A program made the translations under genes and the position numbers. A stretch of DNA of 14,917 nucleotides, taken from the NCBI GenBank assembly GCA_913059105.1, contig CAJXRL010000037.1, positions 1 to 14,917 of the forward strand, in the 5' to 3' direction. Origin of the DNA: an uncultured Flavobacteriales bacterium. GTDB lineage: Bacteria > Bacteroidota > Bacteroidia > Flavobacteriales_E > Vicingaceae. Of the stretch, positions 1 through 6,679 are shown one piece after another (positions within the stretch are counted from its first letter, which is position 1; each line of letters begins with the position of its first letter). Below the pieces are notes generated by a model. It worked only from the letters and a program-made list of their open reading frames with translations, made no database searches and was not told where the DNA came from.

Positions 1-184
1 CCTTATAATTTCTTGGTTCTAATGTGTTGATAATCCTTGACCTTCCTAATCCTGATGGAACAATAGATTCAACTATCGTTATGGTTTTAAACTCATAGCT
101 TTTCTCTGCTATTGTAAACGAATAAATAACAGCTAATAAGCAGGTCATTGTAATTCCGAAGGTGATGTTGTTCATTTTTTTCAT
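1..184 (-). CDS. Small predicted secreted protein, 3'-truncated by window edge
   Basis: Reading leftwards from an ATG at 182-184, an open frame of 61 codons runs off the window start without a stop. It begins MKKMNNITFGITMTC, followed by a hydrophobic stretch ending near IAEKSYEF. This looks like a signal peptide of about 25 residues. The next segment contains IVESIVPSGLGRSRII, and my recollection is that small uncharacterised exported proteins of Bacteroidota carry a similar ESxVPxGxGRSR motif. Function is unknown. It starts 33 bp after the stop of another small exported protein, on the same strand and downstream of the TonB-dependent receptor, so the two may be co-transcribed. The start is supported by the signal-peptide-like N-terminus, and the C-terminus is outside the window. 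Confidence 0.6.
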   Translation of the reverse strand, partial: MKKMNNITFGITMTCLLAVIYSFTIAEKSYEFKTITIVESIVPSGLGRSRIINTLEPRNYK

Positions 185-217
185 GTTCTTTTTTTTAAAT
201 TTATTTACTATTAATTA

Positions 218-550
218 TTATTTTCTTTTTGCTGTAAACCGCACAGGAATGGAGTAAAAAATAACAGTACTTGATTCATCTATTAGCAGCTCTTTGTTAT
301 TTAATGTCGTTCTAATGTAATTTGTAATCTCATATTCATTTGATGCTATTGAGGTTACTACAATCGTATTTTTTTCAGTTAGTTTAAACTTTACCACTAC
401 AACAACATCTTGATAAACTGGTGCTTTTGAGCTATTCAAAAATGTTCCAATTTGCTTTTTTATTGAATCAAATTCTTCTGTTCTGCTTGTTGGATTTGCG
501 GAAAGTTGACCGCTAAGGAGTATCAGTATTGCAATTATTATTTTTTTCAT
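218..550 (-). CDS. Small periplasmic protein, TonB C-terminal-like (hypothetical)
   Basis: This is a 110-residue protein with a clear signal peptide (MKKIIIAILILLSGQLSA, about 18 residues), so it should be exported. The mature part has an alternating beta/alpha pattern ending in IFYSIPVRFTAKRK. The order VVVKFKLTEKNTI, then ITNYIRTTLNNKEL, then a closing VRF strand resembles small Bacteroidota proteins that look like a minimal TonB C-terminal domain. That resemblance is by eye and the function is unknown. The ATG at 548-550 follows an A/T-rich leader with no good Shine-Dalgarno site, as is usual in this phylum. It lies 203 bp downstream of the receptor gene on the same strand and 33 bp upstream of another small exported protein. 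It could belong to the receptor operon or start from its own promoter in the gap. Confidence 0.6.
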   Translation of the reverse strand: MKKIIIAILILLSGQLSANPTSRTEEFDSIKKQIGTFLNSSKAPVYQDVVVVVKFKLTEKNTIVVTSIASNEYEITNYIRTTLNNKELLIDESSTVIFYSIPVRFTAKRK

Positions 551-695
551 TTTGTTTAATTTTTAATGGGGTTAGTATTCTTGATTTCTGTTGATTTATA
601 TGTGAATTGTTTTACTAATGAAGGTTTTATCATTATTGTTGAGGAACTATTATTACGTTCTTGTTCGCGAGTTTTTGCGCAGGAAGAAGCACTAA

Positions 696-709
696 AACAG
701 TACCCTGTT
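696..709. terminator. Short hairpin after the TonB-dependent receptor gene
   Basis: AACAG (696-700), loop TACC, CTGTT (705-709). Read on the minus strand it lies 45 bp beyond the receptor stop and is followed by TTAG. Read on the plus strand it is followed by GTTTTTGT. The stem is only 5 bp, so this is at best a weak terminator. The rest of the 551-753 gap shows no gene I can support. Confidence 0.22.
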
Positions 710-753
710 GTTTTTGTATTCTTTTGTTGACTAAAAATGGATGGAAGCAGGCT

Positions 754-3516
754 TTAGAAATAAACCCTAAACATCATGTTTGGAAAAAAGCCAAATTGCG
801 TTTTATAACCAATTGAGTTGGGTTCTTCTTCATCATAATATTCAGATAACTTTCCTTTATTGCCAGTTATATTATCAAGGTTGAACCACAACTCATAAGT
901 TGTTTTTGGTTTATTCCACTTGTAACTTGTTGAGAGCGTAATTTGATAAATGTCTTCAATTTTATCTTCGTAGGCTTTTTCGTAATCCCAGTAGTTATTA
1001 CTTTTAGGATCAACGGCTAAGTTTCCGTCGGTATCTCTTAATAAAGGAATAAACTTTTTACCACCACCATAAAATAGTTTAGCATTTAAACCTAGTGTCT
1101 GGTTCTTCTTTTTACCAAGCTCCCTAAATTCCTTACCAACTAAAATATTTACGATGTAATTGCCATTGTATCGGGTATTTCGCTTTACTCCTTCTAAAGA
1201 TTTGTAGGTTGAATTATAGAGGGATGTGTTAATTAAGTAGTAATAATCGTTTGTGAAAAAACGCTCCAATGTAAATTCAATTCCATAATTCTCACCTGTT
1301 CCTTTATTCACTAAATCTACATACCTAAAATCAGATCCTTCATTGATGGTTGCATAGTAACTCGTATCGTTATTTTCTACTGGTAAATTGTATAAACTTT
1401 GATAGTAAAGCTCCACTTTTCCGAGTAAATTTTCAGAAAAGCGTCTTTCAAAACCCACTACAAAATGATGTGCTTTTAATAAATCAAGATCTTTGTTAGG
1501 CTCAGTTATACTCCCATCTGCTTGCTGCACTTTTGCAAAATAATTGTGAATGCTTTCCATATTGCTATGGTTACCATAACCTGCGGATAGTGTATTCTTA
1601 GTTGACAGTTTCCAATTGAATGCAATTCTTGGTTCTAACGTGCTCTTTTTGTTATACAAAACATTCATATTGTGGAATCCCATAACCATAGTAATGTCTT
1701 GATTAAATCTGTGTTTCCAAGCGAAAAAGTTTCTAATAGTGCTTATGTTATTATCAATATTTAGTAGATCAGTTCTTGAATTAAATCCATTCTGCAACAA
1801 ACTTTGATTATTGTCGTAAGTAAACATATTATATTTTGTGCCGATTTGAATTTTATTTTTTGCATCCATCTTATTGTGATAGGTTACGGCACCTCTGTAG
1901 GCTGTTTTCTTTAATCTCGCCTTATAATTTAATGCCTTTTCAGTAGTAGAATCTCTCAAATGATTGCCACTAGCGTCAGAAATTGGTATCAATTTAGATT
2001 CAAATACATCATCTTGAATTCCATCTACAGAATAAGCCAATGTTGTTTTTAAGTAACTGTTCTCACCTAGACTTAAGGTGTGGTTGATTCCAGTATTCAA
2101 TAAATACGTCTGAGTTTCATAGTCCTGTGCTGCTACGTCATAAGGTCTAGGCTTGTCTCCTTCAGTCCATCCATCAATAAGGGCAACATCTTCTAAGTTA
2201 GAACCACTTAAACCTGCTATACCAAACAAAGAGAAAACTCCCATTTTTTTAGTCGGCAATTGGATTTTAAAAGCAGCATCTTGAAATTTTGGAACTCCAT
2301 CGACATCTACTAATCCAAGATCTTTAATTAATGAAATAGTTGAATATCTATAATTTACCAAGTACGAACCGCCATATCCTTTTTTAAGAGGCCCTTCCAA
2401 TGTTAAATCAGTTCCTAAGATTCCTAGTGCTGCAGAGCCTTCCATTTTTTCATTGTTTCCAACTCGCAGCTTTATATCGTAAACACCCGATAATACATCG
2501 CCATATTCTGGAGAAAATGCTCCTGTATGAAAATCAGAGGTAGCCAATAAATTATTGTTCAGCGCACTTATTCCACTCCCACCTACTGCGTTTTGGTCAG
2601 CAAAATGATTTGGATTAGTAATCTGCACTCCTTCCAATCGCCATTGCATGTATTTAGGTGAATTTCCTCGAACAATTATATCGTTACTCCCGTCTTGACT
2701 GGCTGCCACTCCTGCGTAATTAGATACAATTCTTGATGGATCATTAAATGGGCCGGCGAACCGATTAGATTCTTCTGGAGAGATGGAACGAGCGCCAATC
2801 AGCGACATTTCATTCAATGCTTTCCCCTTTTCTTTGTCAGGCCGTATGAGTACTTCGTCCATTGCAACAACAGATTCTTGCAGGTCTATTTTTAAAACGA
2901 CTTCTTTTCCCGAATTGACTACTATGTTTGGGATTATTTTTACTTCATAACCAATGTAAGACAATTGGATATCAATTCGACCTACAGGTACTTTATCCAA
3001 CCTAAACCTTCCAGATACGTCTGCTGATGTGCCTTTAAGGGGCTTACTATTTACTATTTTTATGGTGGCTCCAATGAGTGGCATTTTACTATCAGCATCT
3101 ACAACCGTGCCTCTCACCGTTTGGGTTAAACTTAAACCTGGAATTTGGTCGCTATCAGATGTTTTGTCGATGGGGAAAATAACAATGGTACTTCCCTGCT
3201 TTTCAAAATCAAGGTGACTGTTTTTAAGGGCTTTCCGAAGTACTTCTTCTATGCTCGCATTGGTTACGGTTAAGGTGATTGGAGCACATTTTTTTACTTC
3301 CTCATTGTTGTATATAAAATTGATGTCGCTTTTTTTCTTGAGTTCATTAATTATCGTTTTTATGGTACCCTTTTCTACGGAGAAAGTATACTTTACTTCC
3401 TGTGCATTCAATTGAATCGAAACCATCAATAAAAGCATGGATAGGAGTAGCATTGGTTTAATAGTATGTCTTCTAAGACATCGGTTAATACTGTATTTTA
3501 CGTTGATATTTTTCAT
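754..3516 (-). CDS. TonB-dependent outer-membrane receptor with STN domain (FecA-like transducer)
   Basis: This 920-residue outer-membrane protein is predicted to import a substrate with TonB energy and to signal across the envelope. A long signal sequence (1-38, hydrophobic PMLLLSMLLLMVSIQLNA) precedes QE. An STN domain follows at about 42-115 (FSVEKGTIKTIINELKKKS, SIEEVLRKAL), the part that contacts FecR in this family. A carboxypeptidase-regulatory-like beta-sandwich spans about 133-215 (VRGTVVDADSKMPLIGATI, DVSGRFRLDKVP). The plug spans about 240-360 (SRIVSNYAGVAASQDGSNDI, IIVRGNSPKYMQWRLEGV), and a beta-barrel extends to the aromatic C-terminus FRVYF. Length and order fit the family and I see no truncation. 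It is the third gene after the sigma and anti-sigma genes, 82 bp downstream of fecR, with a hairpin in that gap. No SusD partner is adjacent, so a glycan-type SusCD pair is not supported. The substrate is unknown; siderophore, metal chelate or peptide are all possible. Confidence 0.9.
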   Translation of the reverse strand: MKNINVKYSINRCLRRHTIKPMLLLSMLLLMVSIQLNAQEVKYTFSVEKGTIKTIINELKKKSDINFIYNNEEVKKCAPITLTVTNASIEEVLRKALKNSHLDFEKQGSTIVIFPIDKTSDSDQIPGLSLTQTVRGTVVDADSKMPLIGATIKIVNSKPLKGTSADVSGRFRLDKVPVGRIDIQLSYIGYEVKIIPNIVVNSGKEVVLKIDLQESVVAMDEVLIRPDKEKGKALNEMSLIGARSISPEESNRFAGPFNDPSRIVSNYAGVAASQDGSNDIIVRGNSPKYMQWRLEGVQITNPNHFADQNAVGGSGISALNNNLLATSDFHTGAFSPEYGDVLSGVYDIKLRVGNNEKMEGSAALGILGTDLTLEGPLKKGYGGSYLVNYRYSTISLIKDLGLVDVDGVPKFQDAAFKIQLPTKKMGVFSLFGIAGLSGSNLEDVALIDGWTEGDKPRPYDVAAQDYETQTYLLNTGINHTLSLGENSYLKTTLAYSVDGIQDDVFESKLIPISDASGNHLRDSTTEKALNYKARLKKTAYRGAVTYHNKMDAKNKIQIGTKYNMFTYDNNQSLLQNGFNSRTDLLNIDNNISTIRNFFAWKHRFNQDITMVMGFHNMNVLYNKKSTLEPRIAFNWKLSTKNTLSAGYGNHSNMESIHNYFAKVQQADGSITEPNKDLDLLKAHHFVVGFERRFSENLLGKVELYYQSLYNLPVENNDTSYYATINEGSDFRYVDLVNKGTGENYGIEFTLERFFTNDYYYLINTSLYNSTYKSLEGVKRNTRYNGNYIVNILVGKEFRELGKKKNQTLGLNAKLFYGGGKKFIPLLRDTDGNLAVDPKSNNYWDYEKAYEDKIEDIYQITLSTSYKWNKPKTTYELWFNLDNITGNKGKLSEYYDEEEPNSIGYKTQFGFFPNMMFRVYF

Positions 3517-3567
3517 AATTTTAAAGTCTATTAAAGATTTCAGGTCTTTTTTAATTAAATTTAGAAT

Positions 3568-3589
3568 GGGAAATGTTAGCGCATTTCCC
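3568..3589. terminator. Strong intercistronic hairpin between fecR and receptor gene
   Basis: GGGAAATG (3568-3575) and CATTTCCC (3582-3589) form a perfect 8-bp stem around the 6-base loop TTAGCG. In the minus-strand transcript it lies just after the fecR stop (3599-3601) and about 50 bases before the receptor ATG. It is preceded by A-rich sequence and followed by ATTCTAAATTTAATT, which is not a clean U-run. On the plus strand it is followed by TTCTTTTTTTT, a textbook terminator form, but no plus-strand gene lies upstream. It may be a partial terminator or mRNA-stability element that sets receptor and regulator levels apart, and it would also stop antisense transcripts. The structure is seen directly; the role is inferred. 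Confidence 0.5.
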
Positions 3590-3598
3590 TTCTTTTTT

Positions 3599-4759
3599 TT
3601 AGAGAATGATTATTGTATTTTCTTTTAATTTAAATTCTACATTGGTGGTCGTTTCGAGCATTTTTAGAATCGTAGAAATGGGTTGAGAATTATCTATTCT
3701 AGCGGTGAAATGATAGTGTTTAGCGGCTTCATTTTCAAATTGATAATCGAAATCATAGATACGGGCTAATCTTCGCATTACTGCTTCAAGACTTTCGGCC
3801 TCAAACTCTACTTTACCCCTCATCCAAGAAGTAAACAAGTCAGTATTTACCGGTTCTATCTGAATGTCAGTGTTGTTTTTAAATACATTCGCCTGGTCGT
3901 TGGGTACCAAGGTTTTTTCCATGTCAGCGGTTGATAGTTTAACACTGCCGTCAACTAACGTTGTTGACGTATAGGGTTCATTATCGTAAGCAGAGACATT
4001 AAATGATGTTCCCAACACCCGTACATTCGCTTCTGATGTATTTACAATAAATGCTTTGCCATCGTGTTGAACATCAAAAAATGCTTCTCCATTTAAAAAG
4101 ACTTCTCTTGTGGAATCTGTAAACACAACAGGATATCGAATTGAAGTATTTGCATTCAACCACACTTCTGTTCCGTCGCTCATAGTGAGTTGATAATTTC
4201 CTCCCTTGGGGGTTACAAGTGTATTGTAAACTAAGGCCTCAAGTTCTTTGATTTCTTTGTTTGAGGTATAGGTTAATACATCCTTCAAATTATTAAGTTG
4301 AGCTCCACCTTCCTCCACAGTAGTGTTTATTTTGTTTTGAAGGTTCAGTGTTTTTCCATTTGCTAGTGTCAAGGTTGCTTTTTGCTCCCAAGGTTTAATG
4401 ATTTCATCAATTTTAGCTAAAGAATTTAATTGCTCATTCCACCAATAAATACTACCGCTAACTAACATAATAAAAGGAATCAAGACCGCGGCGTATCGAA
4501 GTAGTTTCCTGGCATTCATTTTAATAACCTTGCTTGCAAACAGTTTTTTATCGAGCGAAGTCCAAGCTTTTGCTTTGTCAAAAAGCTGATACGCGTCAAG
4601 CTTCTCAATAAGCGTATTATCTTTCAACATTTTTTTATAAAATGCCAAATTGGATTGACTTTCATCTACCCATTGTTGAAGTTGCTTTTCTTCTTCTAAA
4701 GAGAGTTGACCTTTTATCTTTTTGTGAAGGAGGTCTGCAATTTGAAAAGATTGTTCCAT
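3599..4759 (-). CDS. FecR-family anti-sigma factor (DUF4974 C-terminus)
   Basis: This 386-residue single-pass inner-membrane protein is predicted to hold the adjacent ECF sigma factor inactive and to relay the signal from the receptor. Residues 1-80 are a cytoplasmic helical part containing IADLLHKKIKGQLSLEEEKQ and QQWVDES, typical of Bacteroidota FecR proteins. One membrane segment lies at about 87-107 (LLRYAAVLIPFIMLVSGSIYWW). The periplasmic FecR domain spans about 180-275 (VTPKGGNYQLTMSDGTEVWL, NGEAFFDVQHDGKAFIVNT, VRVLGTSFNVSAY, TTLVDGSVKL). The DUF4974-type domain at about 317-384 (VEFEAESLEAVMRRLARIYD) is STN-like. The ATG at 4757-4759 lies 70 bp after the sigma-factor stop, so the two genes should form one transcription unit. 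Length is normal for the family. Whether it is purely inhibitory or also activating, like Escherichia coli FecR, cannot be told. Confidence 0.92.
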   Translation of the reverse strand: MEQSFQIADLLHKKIKGQLSLEEEKQLQQWVDESQSNLAFYKKMLKDNTLIEKLDAYQLFDKAKAWTSLDKKLFASKVIKMNARKLLRYAAVLIPFIMLVSGSIYWWNEQLNSLAKIDEIIKPWEQKATLTLANGKTLNLQNKINTTVEEGGAQLNNLKDVLTYTSNKEIKELEALVYNTLVTPKGGNYQLTMSDGTEVWLNANTSIRYPVVFTDSTREVFLNGEAFFDVQHDGKAFIVNTSEANVRVLGTSFNVSAYDNEPYTSTTLVDGSVKLSTADMEKTLVPNDQANVFKNNTDIQIEPVNTDLFTSWMRGKVEFEAESLEAVMRRLARIYDFDYQFENEAAKHYHFTARIDNSQPISTILKMLETTTNVEFKLKENTIIIL

Positions 4760-4829
4760 GTTTTAAGAATTGTTCTATATCTAAAACAACCTAATTCAAA
4801 ACAGGGTGAAAGAAAAGTAAATTATTTTT

Positions 4830-5378
4830 TTAAAGGCTCAATAAAATTCCATTTACAATTGGAGATAAGCCCTTCTTTAACTTGCTGTATGCAATCTTCT
4901 TTTGAGTCTTAACCGTATTTTCGGAAATGTTAAGCTCTTCAGCAATTTCTTTGTTTTTCAAGCCTTTCAATGCAAGTAGAATAATTTTTTTAGCTGCATT
5001 TGGCAGCTGCTCTATTTCAACATACAATTGATTAAAGGTTTCTTCTTCAATAACGTGTTGTGTAAAAAAAGATTCAGATTCTAGTTCATAAATCAATTTT
5101 TCTTCATGTTTTTCAAGCACAGCATTGTGCTTCAAATGGTTCAAGCATTTATTTCTTACTGAAGTATATAGAAATGCTTTAATTGCTTTTTCATGATAAA
5201 AATCTAGTCTCTTTTCCCAAAGGCTTTCGAATACTTCTTGAATCATATCTTCTGCTACAAAAGTATCTTTCACATACCGATATGCAAAAGCACATAAAGG
5301 CTTGTAATGTACATCAAATACAATTTTGAATGCCTTTTTGTCAATTTTTGGTATTGAATTGAGAGAATCTTGTTCCAA
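4830..5378 (-). CDS. ECF RNA polymerase sigma factor (FecI-like, Bacteroidota type)
   Basis: This 182-residue sigma-70 family extracytoplasmic-function factor is predicted to direct RNA polymerase to the promoter of this signalling and uptake locus. Region 2 lies at about 20-60, with FDVHYKPLCAFAYRYVKD and the core-binding stretch AEDMIQEVFESLWEKR. The linker is KAFLYTSVRNKCLNHLKH. Region 4 lies at about 118-170, with LPNAAKKIILLALKG followed by the helix-turn-helix KNKEIAEELNISENTVKTQK. It is the first gene of the sigma, FecR, receptor series. The start chosen is TTG at 5376-5378, since no ATG lies upstream of region 2 in this frame and the next Met falls inside region 2. An ATT start a few codons upstream is not excluded. 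A candidate promoter sits directly upstream, leaving a very short leader. Confidence 0.9.
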   Translation of the reverse strand: MEQDSLNSIPKIDKKAFKIVFDVHYKPLCAFAYRYVKDTFVAEDMIQEVFESLWEKRLDFYHEKAIKAFLYTSVRNKCLNHLKHNAVLEKHEEKLIYELESESFFTQHVIEEETFNQLYVEIEQLPNAAKKIILLALKGLKNKEIAEELNISENTVKTQKKIAYSKLKKGLSPIVNGILLSL

Positions 5379-5391
5379 TGAATAAATTAAT

Positions 5392-5422
5392 TTAATATAG
5401 ATTTAAAATAGAGTCAGTCAAA
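5392..5422 (-). promoter_or_regulatory. Candidate Bacteroidota-type promoter of the sigma/fecR/receptor operon
   Basis: On the minus strand TTTG (5422-5419) is followed after 19 bases by TATATTAA (5399-5392). The known Bacteroidota housekeeping consensus is a TTTG-like -33 and TAnnTTTG -7 about 19-21 bases apart. Spacing and the -33 fit, while the -7 matches only in part. The same stretch also reads as TTGACT, 16 bases, TATATT, close to a sigma-70 promoter. The proposed start would lie only a few bases before the sigma-gene TTG. In A/T-rich DNA such matches arise by chance, so confidence is low. Confidence 0.33.
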
Positions 5423-5560
5423 TTTATATTAAATTTTTGTTATGCTTTTTGGTTATTATGGAAGCGCTCCAATTAGCATAAAATTGGTCTATATTCATGC
5501 ACCTCGTAGCTCGGTGTTCTATCAACGCTAGACTTTAGAAAGAAGAAATAAACCTTCCCT

Positions 5561-5607
5561 CCACTTCGACCCACGTTTATAGTAAGCGATAGTCGAAATA
5601 CTCAGTG
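5561..5607. repeat. Degenerate REP-like palindromic element (tentative)
   Basis: TTCGAC at 5565-5570 and GTCGAA at 5592-5597 are perfect inverted copies 21 bases apart, followed by ATACTCAGTGCAGG. From memory, dispersed extragenic palindromes containing a GTCGAA core with CTGAGC- or CTCAGTG-like flanks are common in Flavobacteriia and relatives. Only one copy is visible here, so repeat status rests on resemblance rather than on copies in this window. Confidence 0.3.
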
Positions 5608-5750
5608 CAGGCCATTTTCTAAAAAAGAAATTAAACCGAGGACCGCTCTAAAAACTTAGCTGTATCTCTTTGTTTTTAATTGTGTTCGCAAACTGAAGTT
5701 TTTTATTTAAAATAAAGCACCGGTTTACTTTCGTTGGGCTCGCTGCACTC

Positions 5751-5791
5751 CATTATAAAACATTCGCTCTCGCTCTACTTTATAATGTTTT
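5751..5791 (+). promoter_or_regulatory. Two mutually exclusive hairpins upstream of merTP
   Basis: CATTATAAA (5751-5759) pairs perfectly with TTTATAATG (5779-5787). An alternative perfect pairing uses AAAACATT (5757-5764) and AATGTTTT (5784-5791). The two stems share bases, so only one can form at a time. The first is followed by TTTTTC, as in a weak terminator. The element ends 62 bp before the merTP ATG. The pairings are seen directly; a role in attenuation is a guess, and an A/T-rich cruciform or repeat end is an equal alternative. Confidence 0.3.
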
Positions 5792-5853
5792 TCAACCGAT
5801 CGCATACGAATCAAAGATAATTGGCGTAATGCTTAACTTTAAAATCTATAATT

Positions 5854-6453
5854 ATGAAAACAACCTATATAAGTGCAGGCCTTATAGCCGCCATAGCCTC
5901 TTCCCTATGCTGCATTGCTCCCTTAATTGCTATTGTTGGTGGTGTGGCAGGAGCTGCTTCTGCTTTTTCTTGGATAGAACCTGCAAGACCTTTTTTAATG
6001 GGAATTTCAATACTTGCCTTGGGATTGGCTTTTTATCAAGCATATAAATCAAAACCTGTAGATGATTGCAATTGTGACGTTCCTGAAAAGAAAAACGTTC
6101 TCAATTCTAAAGGCTTTTTATGGTCAATTACCATGCTTTCCATTTTGATGTTTTCCTTTCCGTATTATTCTAATAATTTCTATTCTCAAGCTGCAATTGT
6201 GCAAACAGATTCAGATAGCACAAAAGCCGTTCAATGCACAATCAATATTAAAGGAATGACTTGTGCAGGATGCGAAAATCATATACAGTCTGCATTATTA
6301 CCAATGAATGGAGTTTCAGAAGCAAAAGCTTCTTACAAAGAAGGGAATGCCATTATTCAGGTTGATACTTCTAAAATAGCTATTAGTGAGTTAAAAATGA
6401 AATTGGAGGAAGAAACGGGCTATAAAGTATTGGATCATAAAATGGGTGAATAA
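5854..6453 (+). CDS. merTP: Mercuric transport protein MerTP (MerT-MerP fusion)
   Basis: This 199-residue inner-membrane protein carries mercuric ion, or a chemically similar thiophilic metal, into the cell. Residues 1-64 form two membrane helices, the first with the vicinal pair Cys19-Cys20 (SSLCCIAPL) that takes Hg(II) in MerT. A cytoplasmic loop has the thiol pair Cys72/Cys74 (DDCNCD). A third helix lies at about 87-105. The C-terminal domain at about 126-195 is a heavy-metal-associated fold with MTCAGC (Cys137, Cys140), equal to MerP and fused here rather than separate. All key cysteines are present. Its TAA overlaps the next gene's ATG by one base (TAATG), showing translational coupling. 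The ATG at 5854 begins the first membrane helix. No merA or merR lies in the window, so uptake appears without an adjacent reductase. Confidence 0.9.
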   Translation: MKTTYISAGLIAAIASSLCCIAPLIAIVGGVAGAASAFSWIEPARPFLMGISILALGLAFYQAYKSKPVDDCNCDVPEKKNVLNSKGFLWSITMLSILMFSFPYYSNNFYSQAAIVQTDSDSTKAVQCTINIKGMTCAGCENHIQSALLPMNGVSEAKASYKEGNAIIQVDTSKIAISELKMKLEEETGYKVLDHKMGE

Positions 6454-6677
6454 TGGAGAAGACAATTGAATTAAAATCTACCATTACTTGTCCTAAATGC
6501 GGGCATCAAAAAGAAGAAGTAATGCCAACCGATGCGTGCCAATACTTTTATGATTGTGAGAACTGTAAGGCCGTTTTAAAACCAATCAATAACGATTGTT
6601 GTGTGTATTGTTCCTATGGAACTGTTCCCTGTCCTCCTATTCAAGAAAACGGAAGTTGTGGAAGTGATTGTTGTTAA
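6453..6677 (+). CDS. GDCCVxC domain small Cys-rich protein
   Basis: This 74-residue, probably cytoplasmic protein has 12 cysteines. The N-terminal CPKC (13-16) and CENC (35-38) pairs look like a zinc-ribbon. The signature follows as NDCCVYCSYGTVPCPPIQ (47-64), matching the GDCCVxC family with Asn for Gly at the first position. The C-terminus SCGSDCC adds more thiols. Family members accompany MerTP-type transporters in Bacteroidota and Proteobacteria. A metal-chaperone or metal-buffering role is inferred from context and cysteine content, since the biochemical function is not established to my knowledge. It starts in the overlap TAATG with merTP, and the next gene starts about 2 bp after its stop, or overlaps it. 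It is therefore in the middle of a tight three-gene operon. Confidence 0.85.
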   Translation: MEKTIELKSTITCPKCGHQKEEVMPTDACQYFYDCENCKAVLKPINNDCCVYCSYGTVPCPPIQENGSCGSDCC

Positions 6678-6679
6678 AA

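Larger units (their letters stand above)
5379..5853. other. 475-bp non-coding divergent region, repeat- and hairpin-rich
   Basis: This stretch separates the minus-strand sigma factor from the plus-strand mercury operon. The stretches I translated by eye carry frequent stops, and I recognise no coding remnant. It holds the candidate sigma-operon promoter (5392-5422), an inverted repeat TTCGAC/GTCGAA (5565-5597), a mixed-composition stretch near 5730-5780 with C/T-rich phrases such as GGGCTCGCTGCACTCC, and the hairpin at 5751-5787. The G/C-richer patches contrast with the A/T-rich surroundings. The promoter for the mercury operon should lie here, but no convincing TAnnTTTG box was found. Confidence 0.6.

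Noticed and set aside
633..752. Small minus-strand frame containing GTVLVLLPAQKLANKNVIIV
   Set aside because: It has no ATG and no leader, overlaps only non-coding sequence after the receptor, and has no recognisable relatives. A chance open frame is likelier.
5505..5545. tRNA-like phrase CGTAGCTCGGTGTTC
   Set aside because: It resembles a D-arm, but there is no matching GAGC strand, anticodon stem, T-arm or acceptor stem.
5733..5800. Possible integron attC site (GTTGGGC near a hairpin)
   Set aside because: GTTGGGC fits the GTTRRRY core, but no matching RYYYAAC partner lies at the right distance and no integrase or cassette array is seen.
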